DNA of 64,000 nucleotides from Arthrobacter sp. MYb23 (GTDB taxonomy: Bacteria; Actinomycetota; Actinomycetes; Actinomycetales; Micrococcaceae): the NCBI RefSeq assembly GCF_002979775.1, contig NZ_PCPR01000005.1, forward strand, positions 146,192 through 210,191. Direction: 5' to 3'. Each line of letters opens with the position of its first letter. Within the stretch, counting starts at the first letter, position 1. Position numbers and translations under genes: made by a program. Positions 34,965 to 43,267 of the stretch are shown here, one piece after another. The notes beneath the pieces were generated by a model. It was not told the origin of the DNA. It made no database searches and saw nothing but the letters and a program-made list of their open reading frames with translations.

Positions 34965-35021
34965 ACTTTGACCACATTGGAATATTTTCGACAAGATTTC
35001 TTTACCAAAGTGGAAAAGAAA
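34965..35021. promoter_or_regulatory. Divergent promoter/operator region for the MFS operon and TetR gene
   Basis: This is an AT-rich stretch in otherwise GC-rich DNA. It contains TTTCTTT (34997-35003) facing AAAGAAA (35015-35021), and ACTTTG (34965-34970) facing CAAAGT (35006-35011). It probably holds both promoters and the TetR binding site. Confidence 0.5.
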
Positions 35022-35052
35022 CTTGATAGCCTCGTTCAGAGGAGGTCTATCC

Positions 35053-35664
35053 ATGGATCAGGAAACCCGCACCCCGGGCCGCACGGGGAAGCGCGCCCCC
35101 TACGCGAACGGTGCAAAGAAGCGCGCTGAATTGGTGGAAGCAGCCTTCCAGGTGTTCGCCGAAAAGGGATATCTGGGCTTGTCCATCCGCCAGATCGCTG
35201 AAGCTGTTGGCACCAGCCACACTGCCCTTCTCCACCACTTCGGAAGCAAGGAAGCACTACTGGAGGCCGTGCTGGTCCTCCGCGAAGAACGCGAAGGACC
35301 CTGGCGCAAGGAGCTCATCAGCGAGCAGGGGCTCCTTGAAACGGTGCCGGCAGTCATGAGGCACAACGCCGGGATCCGCGGAGTGATCCACCTCGACGCA
35401 ACACTGCGGGCTGAAGCCATCAGCCCAGACCATCCGGCCCACCACTTCCTCCTCCGGCGCAATCAGGACTTTGTGGATTCAGTCCAATCCGAACTCGAAC
35501 GCGAACTCGCCGCCGGACGCCTCAGGGAGGGTTTTACGCCGTCGATTCTGGCGCGGCAAATCACAGCCCTCGTTGACGGGATCCAGTTGAGCTGGCTCTA
35601 CGACGAGTCGGTGGACATGGCCGAACATCTCCAAGGGTTCATGGACCTGATCAGAAAGCACTGA
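35053..35664 (+). CDS. TetR-family regulator
   Basis: This 203-residue regulator has an N-terminal helix-turn-helix (ELVEAAFQVFAEKGYLGLSIRQIAEAVGTSHTALLHHFGSKEALLEAVL), exactly the TetR pattern. The rest is an all-helical ligand domain. The ATG at 35053 is preceded by AGGAGG; the frame could begin at 35023, but that lies upstream of the ribosome site. It is divergent from the MFS-GH1-GH78-quercetinase operon and almost certainly represses it until a sugar or flavonoid ligand binds. Confidence 0.88.
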   Translation: MDQETRTPGRTGKRAPYANGAKKRAELVEAAFQVFAEKGYLGLSIRQIAEAVGTSHTALLHHFGSKEALLEAVLVLREEREGPWRKELISEQGLLETVPAVMRHNAGIRGVIHLDATLRAEAISPDHPAHHFLLRRNQDFVDSVQSELERELAAGRLREGFTPSILARQITALVDGIQLSWLYDESVDMAEHLQGFMDLIRKH

Positions 35665-35708
35665 TTTCAGCTGCAAGGCCGTGGCGATCCCCGGCTCCCA
35701 GGAGGAGA

Positions 35709-36104
35709 ATGCGGTTCATGGGTGAACAAAACGTCAATGAAAACGTGGTCAAGCGGCTCATCGACTGCATCAATGATCGCCACATAGAGGTCATGGACGA
35801 GTTGTTCCACGACGACGCCGTGATGCATTGGCCGCAATCCGGAGAGGTGGTGCGCGGCGCCGAGAACCGCAGGGGCATCTACAACGCCTTCCCCAAGCTG
35901 CCCACCATCACGCCCCGACGCCTGCTCAGCAGTGGAGACCTGGTGGTAGCCGAGGCGCTGCTGGACTACGACGGGCCCACGTTTGAAACAGTCTTCATCT
36001 TCGAGTTCCGCGACGGCAAAATTGCCAGGGAAACGGCCTACTGGAGTGAGGGCTTCGAGCCACCTGAATGGCGTTCCCGGTGGGTTGAGATCAGCACCAC
36101 CTAG
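35709..36104 (+). CDS. SnoaL-like / NTF2-fold protein
   Basis: This 131-residue protein has a single NTF2-like cone: NVNENVVKRLIDCINDRHIEVMDELFHDDAVMHWPQSGEVVRGAENRRGIYNAFP, then a beta sheet ending ETVFIFEFRDGKIARETAYWSEGFEPPEWR. It resembles SnoaL-type isomerases and general small-molecule-binding proteins. Start choice is open: ATG 35709 is 4 nt from AGGAGG, ATG 35718 is 13 nt from it. It converges with arfB with a 4-nt overlap of stops. The substrate is unknown. Confidence 0.75.
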   Translation: MRFMGEQNVNENVVKRLIDCINDRHIEVMDELFHDDAVMHWPQSGEVVRGAENRRGIYNAFPKLPTITPRRLLSSGDLVVAEALLDYDGPTFETVFIFEFRDGKIARETAYWSEGFEPPEWRSRWVEISTT

Positions 36105-36520
36105 TCGGCGGCAGGTCGCCGTCGTTGTTGCTTGGTGGCAGACCTTAGTTCTTTTGCTGCACGGTGTCGGCGGGCGGAACCACGCGTCGGCTTGGAAGCG
36201 CGACGGACGGATTCCGGAACGAGGCCCGCCCTGATGAGATCAGCGAGCTTGGCCATGGCGATCTCGCGATTGCGCAACTGGGAACGCTCCTCCGAGGCCG
36301 TCACGGTGATGGCGCCACCGACGAGTTTTCGTCCCAGGCGCTTGAGCAGCATCTGCCGCTGCTCCTCTGTCAGGGTTGCGGATCCGGCAACATTGAACGT
36401 GAGTTCCGCCCGACTGTCCGTGGTGTTGACGTGTTGGCCGCCCGGTCCGGACGAGCGGGAGAATCGCCAGCTGAGCTCCGAGGCGGGGATAGTCAGCGAA
36501 GGTGGGATTTCCAGGTCCAT
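36101..36520 (-). CDS. arfB: Alternative ribosome-rescue factor ArfB (peptidyl-tRNA hydrolase)
   Basis: This 139-residue protein has the class I release-factor-like GGQ motif at residues 27-29 (SSGPGGQHVNTT) and a long basic C-terminal tail (RRASKPTRGSARRHRAAKELRSATKQQRRRP), which in ArfB/YaeJ reaches into the empty mRNA channel. It hydrolyses peptidyl-tRNA on stalled ribosomes. The region upstream of the ATG lacks a ribosome site, so the message may be leaderless. Confidence 0.92.
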   Translation of the reverse strand: MDLEIPPSLTIPASELSWRFSRSSGPGGQHVNTTDSRAELTFNVAGSATLTEEQRQMLLKRLGRKLVGGAITVTASEERSQLRNREIAMAKLADLIRAGLVPESVRRASKPTRGSARRHRAAKELRSATKQQRRRPAAD

Positions 36521-36594
36521 GCATTAAGCCTTGCACGTCTCCCAGGCCCGCGCGGGCAGGACGGCGATGACATCCTCCGACACGTTTTTAGAAA

Positions 36595-36613
36595 TTAGGT
36601 AAGCCTAAGCTAA
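36595..36613 (+). promoter_or_regulatory. DtxR/IdeR-type iron box
   Basis: TTAGGTAAGCCTAAGCTAA matches 16 of 19 positions of the DtxR/IdeR consensus (TTAGGTTAGGCTAACCTAA). It ends 11 nt before the GTG start of the siderophore ATPase gene, so iron-bound repressor would block this operon. Confidence 0.85.
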
Positions 36614-36624
36614 TCTTTCATTTT

Positions 36625-37449
36625 GTGATTGAACTGAGTGAACTCTCCGGGCTTGAGGCCACAGATCTGGTCCTCCGCTATGGGGACAGGGACGTGGTCC
36701 ATGGAGCGGGGCTCCACCTGGAGCCAGGACGCATCGTTGCGTTGGTGGGTCCGAATGGCAGCGGCAAGTCCACCCTGCTTCGCGCACTGGCACGATTGCA
36801 CGAGGCGGCTTCCGGAACCGTTACGGTCAAACCTGCCGACGGCGAAGCAACAGATGCGTTGATGATGAAGCGCAGCGACTTCGCCCGGCATGTGACCTTG
36901 CTCTCGCAGAGCAGGCCGGTGCCGCACGGCCTCAGCGTTCGCGACGTGGTCGAATTCGGTCGCCACCCCTACCGCGGACGGTGGCGTGCTGCGGACCCCG
37001 AAGGGCCCGCCGCCGTCGATCGCGCCATGGATCTGACCGGTGTGGCAGAACTCGCCAGCCGGGGTGTCCACGAACTTTCGGGTGGACAACTCCAGCGGGT
37101 GTGGCTGGCCAGCTGCCTGGCCCAGGACACGTCGGTGCTGTTGCTCGATGAGCCAACCAACCACTTGGATCTCCGCTACAAGGTGGAGATCTTCGACCTC
37201 GTGTACGACCTCGCCCGCATTCACGGTGTAGCGATTGGCGTGGTTCTGCACGACCTCGATGAGGCAGCCGCACTTGCCGATCATGTGGTGGTTCTCTCCG
37301 AAGGCCGCATTGCTGCAGCTGGTCCCGCCCATGAAGCACTGGATGCGGCCCTTCTCAGTGACGTCTACTCCATTCCGATCGTTACCCACACTGATCCGCT
37401 GACCGGCAGGCTGCGCACCCGCGCGGTTGGTCGGCACAGCGACAGCTGA
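36625..37449 (+). CDS. Siderophore ABC transporter ATPase (FepC/FhuC type)
   Basis: This 274-residue ATPase has Walker A GPNGSGKST, signature LSGGQLQR, Walker B VLLLDEPTNHLD and H-loop HDLDEA. The YRGRW and LSVRDVVEFGR elements match the FepC/FhuC class. The GTG start lies only 11 nt after the iron box, which leaves little room for a leader, so the transcript may be leaderless or nearly so. It is the first gene of a three-gene iron-siderophore importer with the lipoprotein and fused permease genes that follow. Confidence 0.88.
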   Translation: MIELSELSGLEATDLVLRYGDRDVVHGAGLHLEPGRIVALVGPNGSGKSTLLRALARLHEAASGTVTVKPADGEATDALMMKRSDFARHVTLLSQSRPVPHGLSVRDVVEFGRHPYRGRWRAADPEGPAAVDRAMDLTGVAELASRGVHELSGGQLQRVWLASCLAQDTSVLLLDEPTNHLDLRYKVEIFDLVYDLARIHGVAIGVVLHDLDEAAALADHVVVLSEGRIAAAGPAHEALDAALLSDVYSIPIVTHTDPLTGRLRTRAVGRHSDS

Positions 37450-37494
37450 AAACCCCCTTAATGACGTAAGCCCCCCAAAACGAAAGGGACCCCT

Positions 37495-38475
37495 GTGTCC
37501 ATGAAGATCCACAAAGCCCTGGCAGCCACCGCTGCCTTGGCAGTCCTGCTCACCGGCTGCGGCACCACTGAAGGCCCCGCGAGCTCGGCTTCGAACAGTG
37601 CCGGCGCCGGCGAAGCGATCACTGTGACCGATGCCCGCGGCACCGAGGTTAAGCTCGACGGCCCCGCCAAGCGCGTGGTTGGCACGGAATGGAACGTGGT
37701 GGAGAACCTCACCACGCTCGGCGTCATGCCGGTGGGCGTCGCCGACGTCAAGGGCTACAGCGCCTGGGTTACTGCCGGCAAACTGGACAGCACCCCCACG
37801 GACATCGGAACCCGCAACGAGCCGAGCTTCGACACCATTGCCTCCCTCGATCCTGACCTGATCGTAGCCACCACCGACCTCGCCGAGCCCGTCATCAAGC
37901 AGCTCGAAGAGTTGGCTCCGGTGGTTGTGGTGAAGTCCGCCGCTGGCAGCCGCCAGATTGCGCAGGCCGAGGACAACCTGAAGCTCGTCGCCAAGGCAAC
38001 CGGCACGGAGAAGAAGGCTGATGAGGCCATTGCAGCATTCGATGCCGCCGTTGCCAAGGGTAAAGCTGACCTTGAGAAGGCCGGCCTCGGCGGATCCCGC
38101 GTGGCTTTCGCTGATGGCTGGGTTGCTGACGGCAAGGTCTCCATCCGCCCATTCACCAAGGGTTCCCTGCTCGCCGATATCAATACTGAATTGGGCCTCG
38201 TAAACCCTTGGACGGTTGAAGGCGATCCGGCTTACGGGCTGGGCTCCACCGACGTCGAAGGCCTGACCGCTGTCAACGCCGAGCACTTCGTTTACATCAC
38301 CAACAGCGCCGATGGCGATTTCACCGAGCAGTTGACCGACAACGCCGTCTGGAAGTCTCTTCCCTTCGTCTCAGCCGGCAAGGTGCACCGCCTTTCTGAC
38401 GGCATCTGGATGTTCGGTGGCCCTGCCTCGATGACCCAGTACGTCGACGCAATCGTCGCGTCCCTGACCAAGTAG
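37495..38475 (+). CDS. Iron-siderophore-binding lipoprotein (FepB/FhuD class)
   Basis: This 326-residue protein starts at the GTG at 37495 after AAAGGGA. The signal peptide MKIHKALAATAALAVLLTGC ends in a lipobox LTGC. The mature part is a class III periplasmic-binding fold (VTDARGTEVKLDGPAKRVVGTEWNVVENLTTLGVMPVGVAD through SLDPDLIV). It captures ferric siderophore and delivers it to the permease. Similar proteins bind hydroxamates or catecholates; the ligand is not evident. It sits 45 nt after the ATPase gene, under the same iron box. Confidence 0.88.
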   Translation: MSMKIHKALAATAALAVLLTGCGTTEGPASSASNSAGAGEAITVTDARGTEVKLDGPAKRVVGTEWNVVENLTTLGVMPVGVADVKGYSAWVTAGKLDSTPTDIGTRNEPSFDTIASLDPDLIVATTDLAEPVIKQLEELAPVVVVKSAAGSRQIAQAEDNLKLVAKATGTEKKADEAIAAFDAAVAKGKADLEKAGLGGSRVAFADGWVADGKVSIRPFTKGSLLADINTELGLVNPWTVEGDPAYGLGSTDVEGLTAVNAEHFVYITNSADGDFTEQLTDNAVWKSLPFVSAGKVHRLSDGIWMFGGPASMTQYVDAIVASLTK

Positions 38476-38485
38476 TCCCACCCGC

Positions 38486-40624
38486 ATGACCGACACTGTG
38501 AAGAGGCCCGCCATGACCGTACCCACGGCCGTGGCGGGTGCTCCCGTACCATCCACGCCTTCCGGACGAGATGCCCGCTTTCGTTCCGGCCCAGCCCTGG
38601 TGGCTGGCGTTGGAGTAGTTATCCTGGCCCTGTTTTCGATGATCCACCTCACCCAAGGAACGGCCGACGTCGGCCCTTTCCAGTTGTTGGGGCTCCTTAC
38701 TGGAGATGGAACAGACCAGGAAACCGCAGTGTTGCTTGCCTCGCGGGTACCGCGCCTTTTCGCCGGCCTGCTGGTCGGTATCGCGTTGGGGGTGGCCGGT
38801 GCAGCCTTGCAGTCGGCCACCCGCAACGTCCTCGCTTCCCCTGACACACTGGCTGTCAATGCGGGCGCGCATTTCGCGATTGTGGCTGTGGCTGCGTTCG
38901 GCCTGACTCTTCCGGCTCTCTTATCCGGTGGCATCGCGTTCATCGGCGGCCTCGCCGCAGCAGTGTTGGTTCTTGCCCTCTCGGGCGGAGGTGCCAACGG
39001 AAACGGCGGCCCGATCCGCCTGGTGCTCGCAGGCACAGCTTTGGCGTTGGGCCTGCATTCGGCCACCAGCGCACTCCTGCTCTTGTTTAGTCAGGAAACC
39101 ACTGGCTTGTACGCGTGGGGCCAGGGCAGCCTTGCCCAGTCACGCACCGATGAGCTGATCCAGTTCACGCCCATCATCCTCGTGGCTATTAGCGCTCTTC
39201 TTCTTCTCGCACGTCGCATGGATCTGCTCGGCCTCGGGGACGACGCCTCACGGCTGGCAGGTGCGGATCCGCGCCTGGCCCGGGTGGGCGCCGTCGTTCT
39301 TGCCGTCGTCCTGTCAGCCGCTGCTGTAACCATTGCCGGACCGATCGGATTCGTGGGCCTCTGTGCTCCTGCGATCGTGCGCCTGCTGGCCTCCCGCCTT
39401 CGCGGACTGGGCCGGCACAGGGCGCTGCTGCCCATCTCCGGCCTGGCCGGTGCCGTGGTTGTCATCGGAGCGGACGTCCTGGTTCGTGGACTATTCGGCG
39501 CCCAAGCAGGGGTTGAAGTGCCCACCGGCGCGGTCACGACTGTCTTCGGAGCCATCTTCCTGGTGATCCTGGCCATGCGGATGTCCGACGCCGGATTAAG
39601 TGTTGCCGGTGACGCCCTGGCGAGGCTTCGATCCCGCAGGTTCTTCGTTGGCGTGTTGATCGGGCTTCTGGTTTTGCTCACCGGATTGCTGGTGGCCGGA
39701 GCACTCCTGGGCGACGCGAAGCTACTCCTGGGGGACCTGGTCAATTGGCTCACCGGTCAGTCAGGAAACCGCGTCAGCGCTGTGCTGGGAACCCGGATGC
39801 CGCGTGTCGTGGCGGCAGTACTTGCCGGAGCTGCCTTGGCTCTGGCCGGCGCCTTGATTCAGGCGGTATCCCGCAATTCCCTGGCTGAGCCTGGCATCCT
39901 TGGCGTCTCCGGCGGCGGCGGCCTCGCAGCAATCATCGTCATCACCACAGTCCCCACTGCAGGTTCCTGGGTGGTGACCGGCTCCGCGCTGGGGGGAGCG
40001 GCACTGTCCGCGCTGCTGGTCTTCGGGCTGGCTTTCCGGGGCGGGCTTCAACAAAACAAGCTGGTCTTGATCGGTATCGGCATCTCCGCAGGACTGGCAG
40101 CCGCAATCACCGTTCTCCTGGTGACCACTGACCCGTTCAACCAGACGAAGGCCCTGACGTGGCTGTCAGGCTCCACCTACGGCCGCAACTTTGCCTCCGT
40201 CCTGCCGCCGCTGCTGGCCCTGGTGCTTGCACTGCCAGTGCTCGCGGGCATGAGGCGGGATCTGGATCTGATAGCAGTGGATGACGATTCTCCCCGCGTG
40301 CTCGGAATCGGGCTGTCCGGGTCCCGGTTGCTCCTCCTCTCCGTAGCGGTGCTTTTGACCGCTGGTGCCGTCTCTTCGGTAGGCGTCATTGCCTTCGTTG
40401 GGCTTGTGGCGCCCCATGCGGCCCGCACTTTGGTGGGCGCACGACACTCCCGCGTCCTACCGGTGGCCGCGCTGATTGGCGCCTGCACAGTGGTGCTGGC
40501 CGACATCATCGGCCGCACGTTGATCGCACCAGCCCAGATACCTGCCGGAATCATGACGGCGCTGGTGGGCGCGCCCTACTTCGTATATCTGCTGTGGCGT
40601 TCCCGCGTGGACCGTACCGTCTGA
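38486..40624 (+). CDS. Fused siderophore permease (FepD-FepG, FecCD duplicated)
   Basis: This 712-residue membrane protein consists of two FecCD permease halves, about residues 30-345 and 380-712, each with about 9-10 helices. Each half has the permease pattern LASRVPRLFAGLLVGIALGVAGAALQSATRN...P (first) and LGTRMPRVVAAVLAGAALALAGALIQAVSRN..AEP (second). In most systems FepD and FepG are separate proteins that pair; here they are joined, as in FhuB. It starts 10 nt after the binding-protein stop. Together the three genes form a complete importer. Confidence 0.9.
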   Translation: MTDTVKRPAMTVPTAVAGAPVPSTPSGRDARFRSGPALVAGVGVVILALFSMIHLTQGTADVGPFQLLGLLTGDGTDQETAVLLASRVPRLFAGLLVGIALGVAGAALQSATRNVLASPDTLAVNAGAHFAIVAVAAFGLTLPALLSGGIAFIGGLAAAVLVLALSGGGANGNGGPIRLVLAGTALALGLHSATSALLLLFSQETTGLYAWGQGSLAQSRTDELIQFTPIILVAISALLLLARRMDLLGLGDDASRLAGADPRLARVGAVVLAVVLSAAAVTIAGPIGFVGLCAPAIVRLLASRLRGLGRHRALLPISGLAGAVVVIGADVLVRGLFGAQAGVEVPTGAVTTVFGAIFLVILAMRMSDAGLSVAGDALARLRSRRFFVGVLIGLLVLLTGLLVAGALLGDAKLLLGDLVNWLTGQSGNRVSAVLGTRMPRVVAAVLAGAALALAGALIQAVSRNSLAEPGILGVSGGGGLAAIIVITTVPTAGSWVVTGSALGGAALSALLVFGLAFRGGLQQNKLVLIGIGISAGLAAAITVLLVTTDPFNQTKALTWLSGSTYGRNFASVLPPLLALVLALPVLAGMRRDLDLIAVDDDSPRVLGIGLSGSRLLLLSVAVLLTAGAVSSVGVIAFVGLVAPHAARTLVGARHSRVLPVAALIGACTVVLADIIGRTLIAPAQIPAGIMTALVGAPYFVYLLWRSRVDRTV

Positions 40625-40697
40625 GAATTCCTGACATCCCGGTCCCAGGCCAGACAGAGAGTCCCGATCCGCGCCCTTGGACGCATAGGATCGACTC

Positions 40698-41093
40698 ATG
40701 GCCGGATCCCTGGAATTTCTTGGCCCCATCCTGGAAATGATGACGTGGGTGGGGTTCGTTCCGGGCGTGCCACTGTTGATCAGCGCCTGGATCATTGCCA
40801 GGCGTCGTTGCGTTTGGGCCACCGCGGATGGAACACAGTTCGCCGCAGGTGGTTTCCTGGGTCTTCAGTGGCAGGACCAGTCGAACGAGGAACAAAAAGT
40901 CTTACTGGACATTCCTGCCCGCGACGACACCGTTGATTCAGGCACCGTGGTGGTCCACTACGACCTCTGCCATCCGTCCCGATGCTCGCTCAGGCCACCC
41001 CGCCACGACAACACAGTATTGATCTTGGGCTGGATCCTCACCGGGGTTGGGATACTCAGCACCCTCGGCGGATTCGTCCTTCTCCTCCTCTAG
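40698..41093 (+). CDS. Small membrane protein, DUF3592-like
   Basis: This 131-residue protein has a membrane segment near each end (about residues 12-35 and 107-130) with a soluble loop of about 70 residues between them. The loop holds CVWATADGTQ, LDIPARDDTVDSGTVVVHYDLCHPSRC, which resembles the extracytoplasmic domain of DUF3592 proteins. The function is unknown. It stands alone after the siderophore operon. Confidence 0.6.
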   Translation: MAGSLEFLGPILEMMTWVGFVPGVPLLISAWIIARRRCVWATADGTQFAAGGFLGLQWQDQSNEEQKVLLDIPARDDTVDSGTVVVHYDLCHPSRCSLRPPRHDNTVLILGWILTGVGILSTLGGFVLLLL

Positions 41094-41194
41094 CCCAGAC
41101 TCTCCTCTAGTCCGGACCTCTTGAACACCGGATCGCTCAGGACTAGCGTTTCCCGCGCACGGTCAATGCGCACGGCACAACCGAGGAGACTGCT

Positions 41195-41815
41195 ATGAGT
41201 GAGACCACCGCAACCTTGATGGTGGACCTGATCATTTCCCTGGACGGCTACGCTTCTGCCGAAGGGTGGCCCGGTTGGTGGGGATTGGAGGGCCCGGAGT
41301 ACCTGGCTTGGCTCGATGAGGAGGGAAAGAAGGAATTCACCATGCTCATGGGGGCCACCACCTATCGGGTGATGTCCAGTATGTCGGAGCAAGCCTCTGA
41401 AGATAGTTCCGGGTTTTCGGAGGAAGAGGGCGCCAGCTTGGGCGGATTGGCCGCCATGCCGAAGATCATCTTTTCCTCCACGTTGAAAGAGCCCCTGGCG
41501 TGGCCCAACTCGGAGCTCATTTCCGGTGACGCCGTAGAGGCCGTGAGGGAATTGAAGACGACCAGATCCGGTACCTTCAGCACACTGGGCAGCCTTAGCC
41601 TCTGCCGTTCCTTGCTGACGGCCGGGCTGGTGGACAGATACCGCCTGGTGGTCTTTCCCGTGATCACCGGCAGGACCGGAAGCGAGCGGATCTTCGATGG
41701 ATACCCGGATGTTTCCCTGGAGTTGGTGGAAAGCCGGACGTTTGATGGCAGGTCGCAACTACTGGAGTACATTCCCACTGTTATTGATGGCCCACCGCCA
41801 GCAAGGCAGGGCTGA
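41195..41815 (+). CDS. Dihydrofolate reductase-like (RibD C-terminal domain) protein, second copy
   Basis: This 206-residue protein starts at the ATG at 41195 behind GAGGAG. It has LMVDLIISLDGYASAEGW (the family's first strand and turn), FTMLMGATTYRVM and a C-terminal DRYRLVVFPVITGRTGSERIF. It is a distant paralogue of 8899-9507. It lies 6 nt before the MBL gene, so the two are probably co-transcribed. The substrate is unknown. Confidence 0.83.
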   Translation: MSETTATLMVDLIISLDGYASAEGWPGWWGLEGPEYLAWLDEEGKKEFTMLMGATTYRVMSSMSEQASEDSSGFSEEEGASLGGLAAMPKIIFSSTLKEPLAWPNSELISGDAVEAVRELKTTRSGTFSTLGSLSLCRSLLTAGLVDRYRLVVFPVITGRTGSERIFDGYPDVSLELVESRTFDGRSQLLEYIPTVIDGPPPARQG

Positions 41816-41821
41816 TTCCCT

Positions 41822-42532
41822 GTGCGCCAAGACCCAGTAACCCATCCGCAGACTCCTGAATCCCCGTCCGAGCTGGAAACAATAGCCCAGCAAGTCCATC
41901 TGCCTGCAGGCGTAGCGGGCCCCACGGAAATCAGTTTCGACGTTCGCTGCTTCCTGCTGCCCGTGGCCGATGGGATTGTTGTGATCGACACCGGCATGGG
42001 AGACAACGCCACGGATATCCACCAGGCTCTGGAACGTCTAGGCGCGGGCTGGGCTGACATCTCCGACGTCGTGATTACCCATGCCCATGCTGATCATGTG
42101 GGCGGTTTGAAGGAGATCCTTTCGAAGGCAGGCAATGCTCTGGTGTGGGCGGGCGAAGCCGATGCCGGCGCCGTAGCCTCGGGCATTTCTTCCGGCACAG
42201 CATCCTCCGAAGTGCAGGTCCGGGCCGCCGTCGATGGCGCATCCCTTCGCGGGTTGCGCATCATCCACACGCCGGGGCACACTCAAGGCCACATCAGCCT
42301 GCTGCATGAAGGAGAAGGCCTGCTGTTCACAGGTGACGCTGTGGGCACCATGAACGGGGTCATGGTGCGGCCGCCGGCTCCCTTTACGGCTGACCCGGTG
42401 GAGGCTGAATTGTCGCTCCGGAAAATCGCCCGCTTGTCACCCCGCAGAATGCTGTTCTCCCATGGTGCCGAGATTCCCGACGCCCTCAGCCAGCTCCGCG
42501 AGCTCATCGAACGGTCCGCGCCCCAGCAATAA
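41822..42532 (+). CDS. MBL-fold metallo-hydrolase
   Basis: This 236-residue protein starts at the GTG at 41822. It has the complete metal motif ITHAHADH (His87, His89, Asp91, His92), then HTPGHTQGH and LLFTGDAV (Asp bridging two metals) and a C-terminal LFSHGAE. It should be an active di-zinc hydrolase of the glyoxalase II/lactonase class; the substrate is not predictable. It follows the DHFR-like gene by 6 nt. A second, degenerate MBL protein occurs at 4698-5510. Confidence 0.87.
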   Translation: MRQDPVTHPQTPESPSELETIAQQVHLPAGVAGPTEISFDVRCFLLPVADGIVVIDTGMGDNATDIHQALERLGAGWADISDVVITHAHADHVGGLKEILSKAGNALVWAGEADAGAVASGISSGTASSEVQVRAAVDGASLRGLRIIHTPGHTQGHISLLHEGEGLLFTGDAVGTMNGVMVRPPAPFTADPVEAELSLRKIARLSPRRMLFSHGAEIPDALSQLRELIERSAPQQ

Positions 42533-42552
42533 ACCTTCACAGGAGAAACGAT

Positions 42553-42586
42553 GCTGAGCTATCTGGAGTGCTGAGCTACCTGGAGT
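42553..42586. repeat. 17-bp tandem duplication
   Basis: GCTGAGCTATCTGGAGT (42553-42569) and GCTGAGCTACCTGGAGT (42570-42586) differ at one base. They lie in the gap after the MBL gene and run into the last codons of the minus-strand gene at 42576. An AGGAG-ATG unit at 42540-42553 leads only to a 7-codon frame. Confidence 0.75.
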
Positions 42587-43016
42587 ATTGCTCCTGGTGG
42601 CCGCTGGCGTGTTCGAGCAGCGGTGACAGGCACTCAGCGTAGTACGCCATGATTTCGGCGAAAGTGAGCAACTCCGGCCCGTCGACTGATGCACCTTGCG
42701 CGTGCTGCGGTACTGCCGGGTCCACTCGGCAGAGAACAGGTTCGCGGCTGACATCGTTGGCCGTCAAGGTTGCAATTCCCCAGGGGCGGCTGGGCTCGGA
42801 CACGGAAATGCCTGCCGCGTCTAAGGTATCCCGCAGGACATAGTGGGTGACTGTGCGCCATGACTGGAGAAACGGCGGCTGCAACTGTTCTATGAGGTCA
42901 TCGTCCTGGCGGCGATAGGCGTCCGCGAGAGCAGCCGTTAATCCGTCCCACTCATTGGCGTCCCGGACCATAAGGTGCGCGGTCCTCAAGCGGTCGATGG
43001 TTTCACTGAACGTCAT
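42576..43016 (-). CDS. Hypothetical protein, possibly alpha-helical
   Basis: This 146-residue soluble protein has no signal or membrane segment. The start MTFSETIDRLRTAHLMVRDANEWDGLTAALADAYRR and later ILxxMAYYAECL-like stretches suggest helices; PWGIATLTANDVSREPVLCRVDP looks beta-rich. I used the ATG at 43016 with GGGGA upstream; a TTG at 43028 is also in frame. I do not recognise a family. Its codon usage (high GC3) supports that it is real. Confidence 0.55.
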   Translation of the reverse strand: MTFSETIDRLRTAHLMVRDANEWDGLTAALADAYRRQDDDLIEQLQPPFLQSWRTVTHYVLRDTLDAAGISVSEPSRPWGIATLTANDVSREPVLCRVDPAVPQHAQGASVDGPELLTFAEIMAYYAECLSPLLEHASGHQEQYSR

Positions 43017-43267
43017 GGCAGTCCCCAAACTTCCCGTCGTTTTTACCTGCCCCGAGGGGCAAGCCTGACCGCCGTCGGCATGTCACTATCAAGAGAACGG
43101 ATGAAGCCGCAGCATGATTCCCGGAAACTCCCAGCGCTCTGCTTGTTGGCCTGCCAGCGACATTCCTCGTCCGCCTAGCAAATCAGTAGCCTTACTAATA
43201 GGGTGGCTGTGGGGAAAGACCCCCGGACATGAAGTTGAGTCCAGGCACAAGGAGAAGTGAGGCCCGA

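Noticed and set aside
36610..38286. 558-codon open frame on the minus strand across the siderophore ATPase and lipoprotein genes
   Set aside because: It spans two genes with clear plus-strand motifs and an iron box; its sequence is Gly/Arg-rich without domains.
40698..41160. Short direct repeat CTCCTCTAG near the end of the small membrane-protein gene
   Set aside because: Only a 9- to 12-bp match with no structural or gene context; likely chance in CT-rich sequence.
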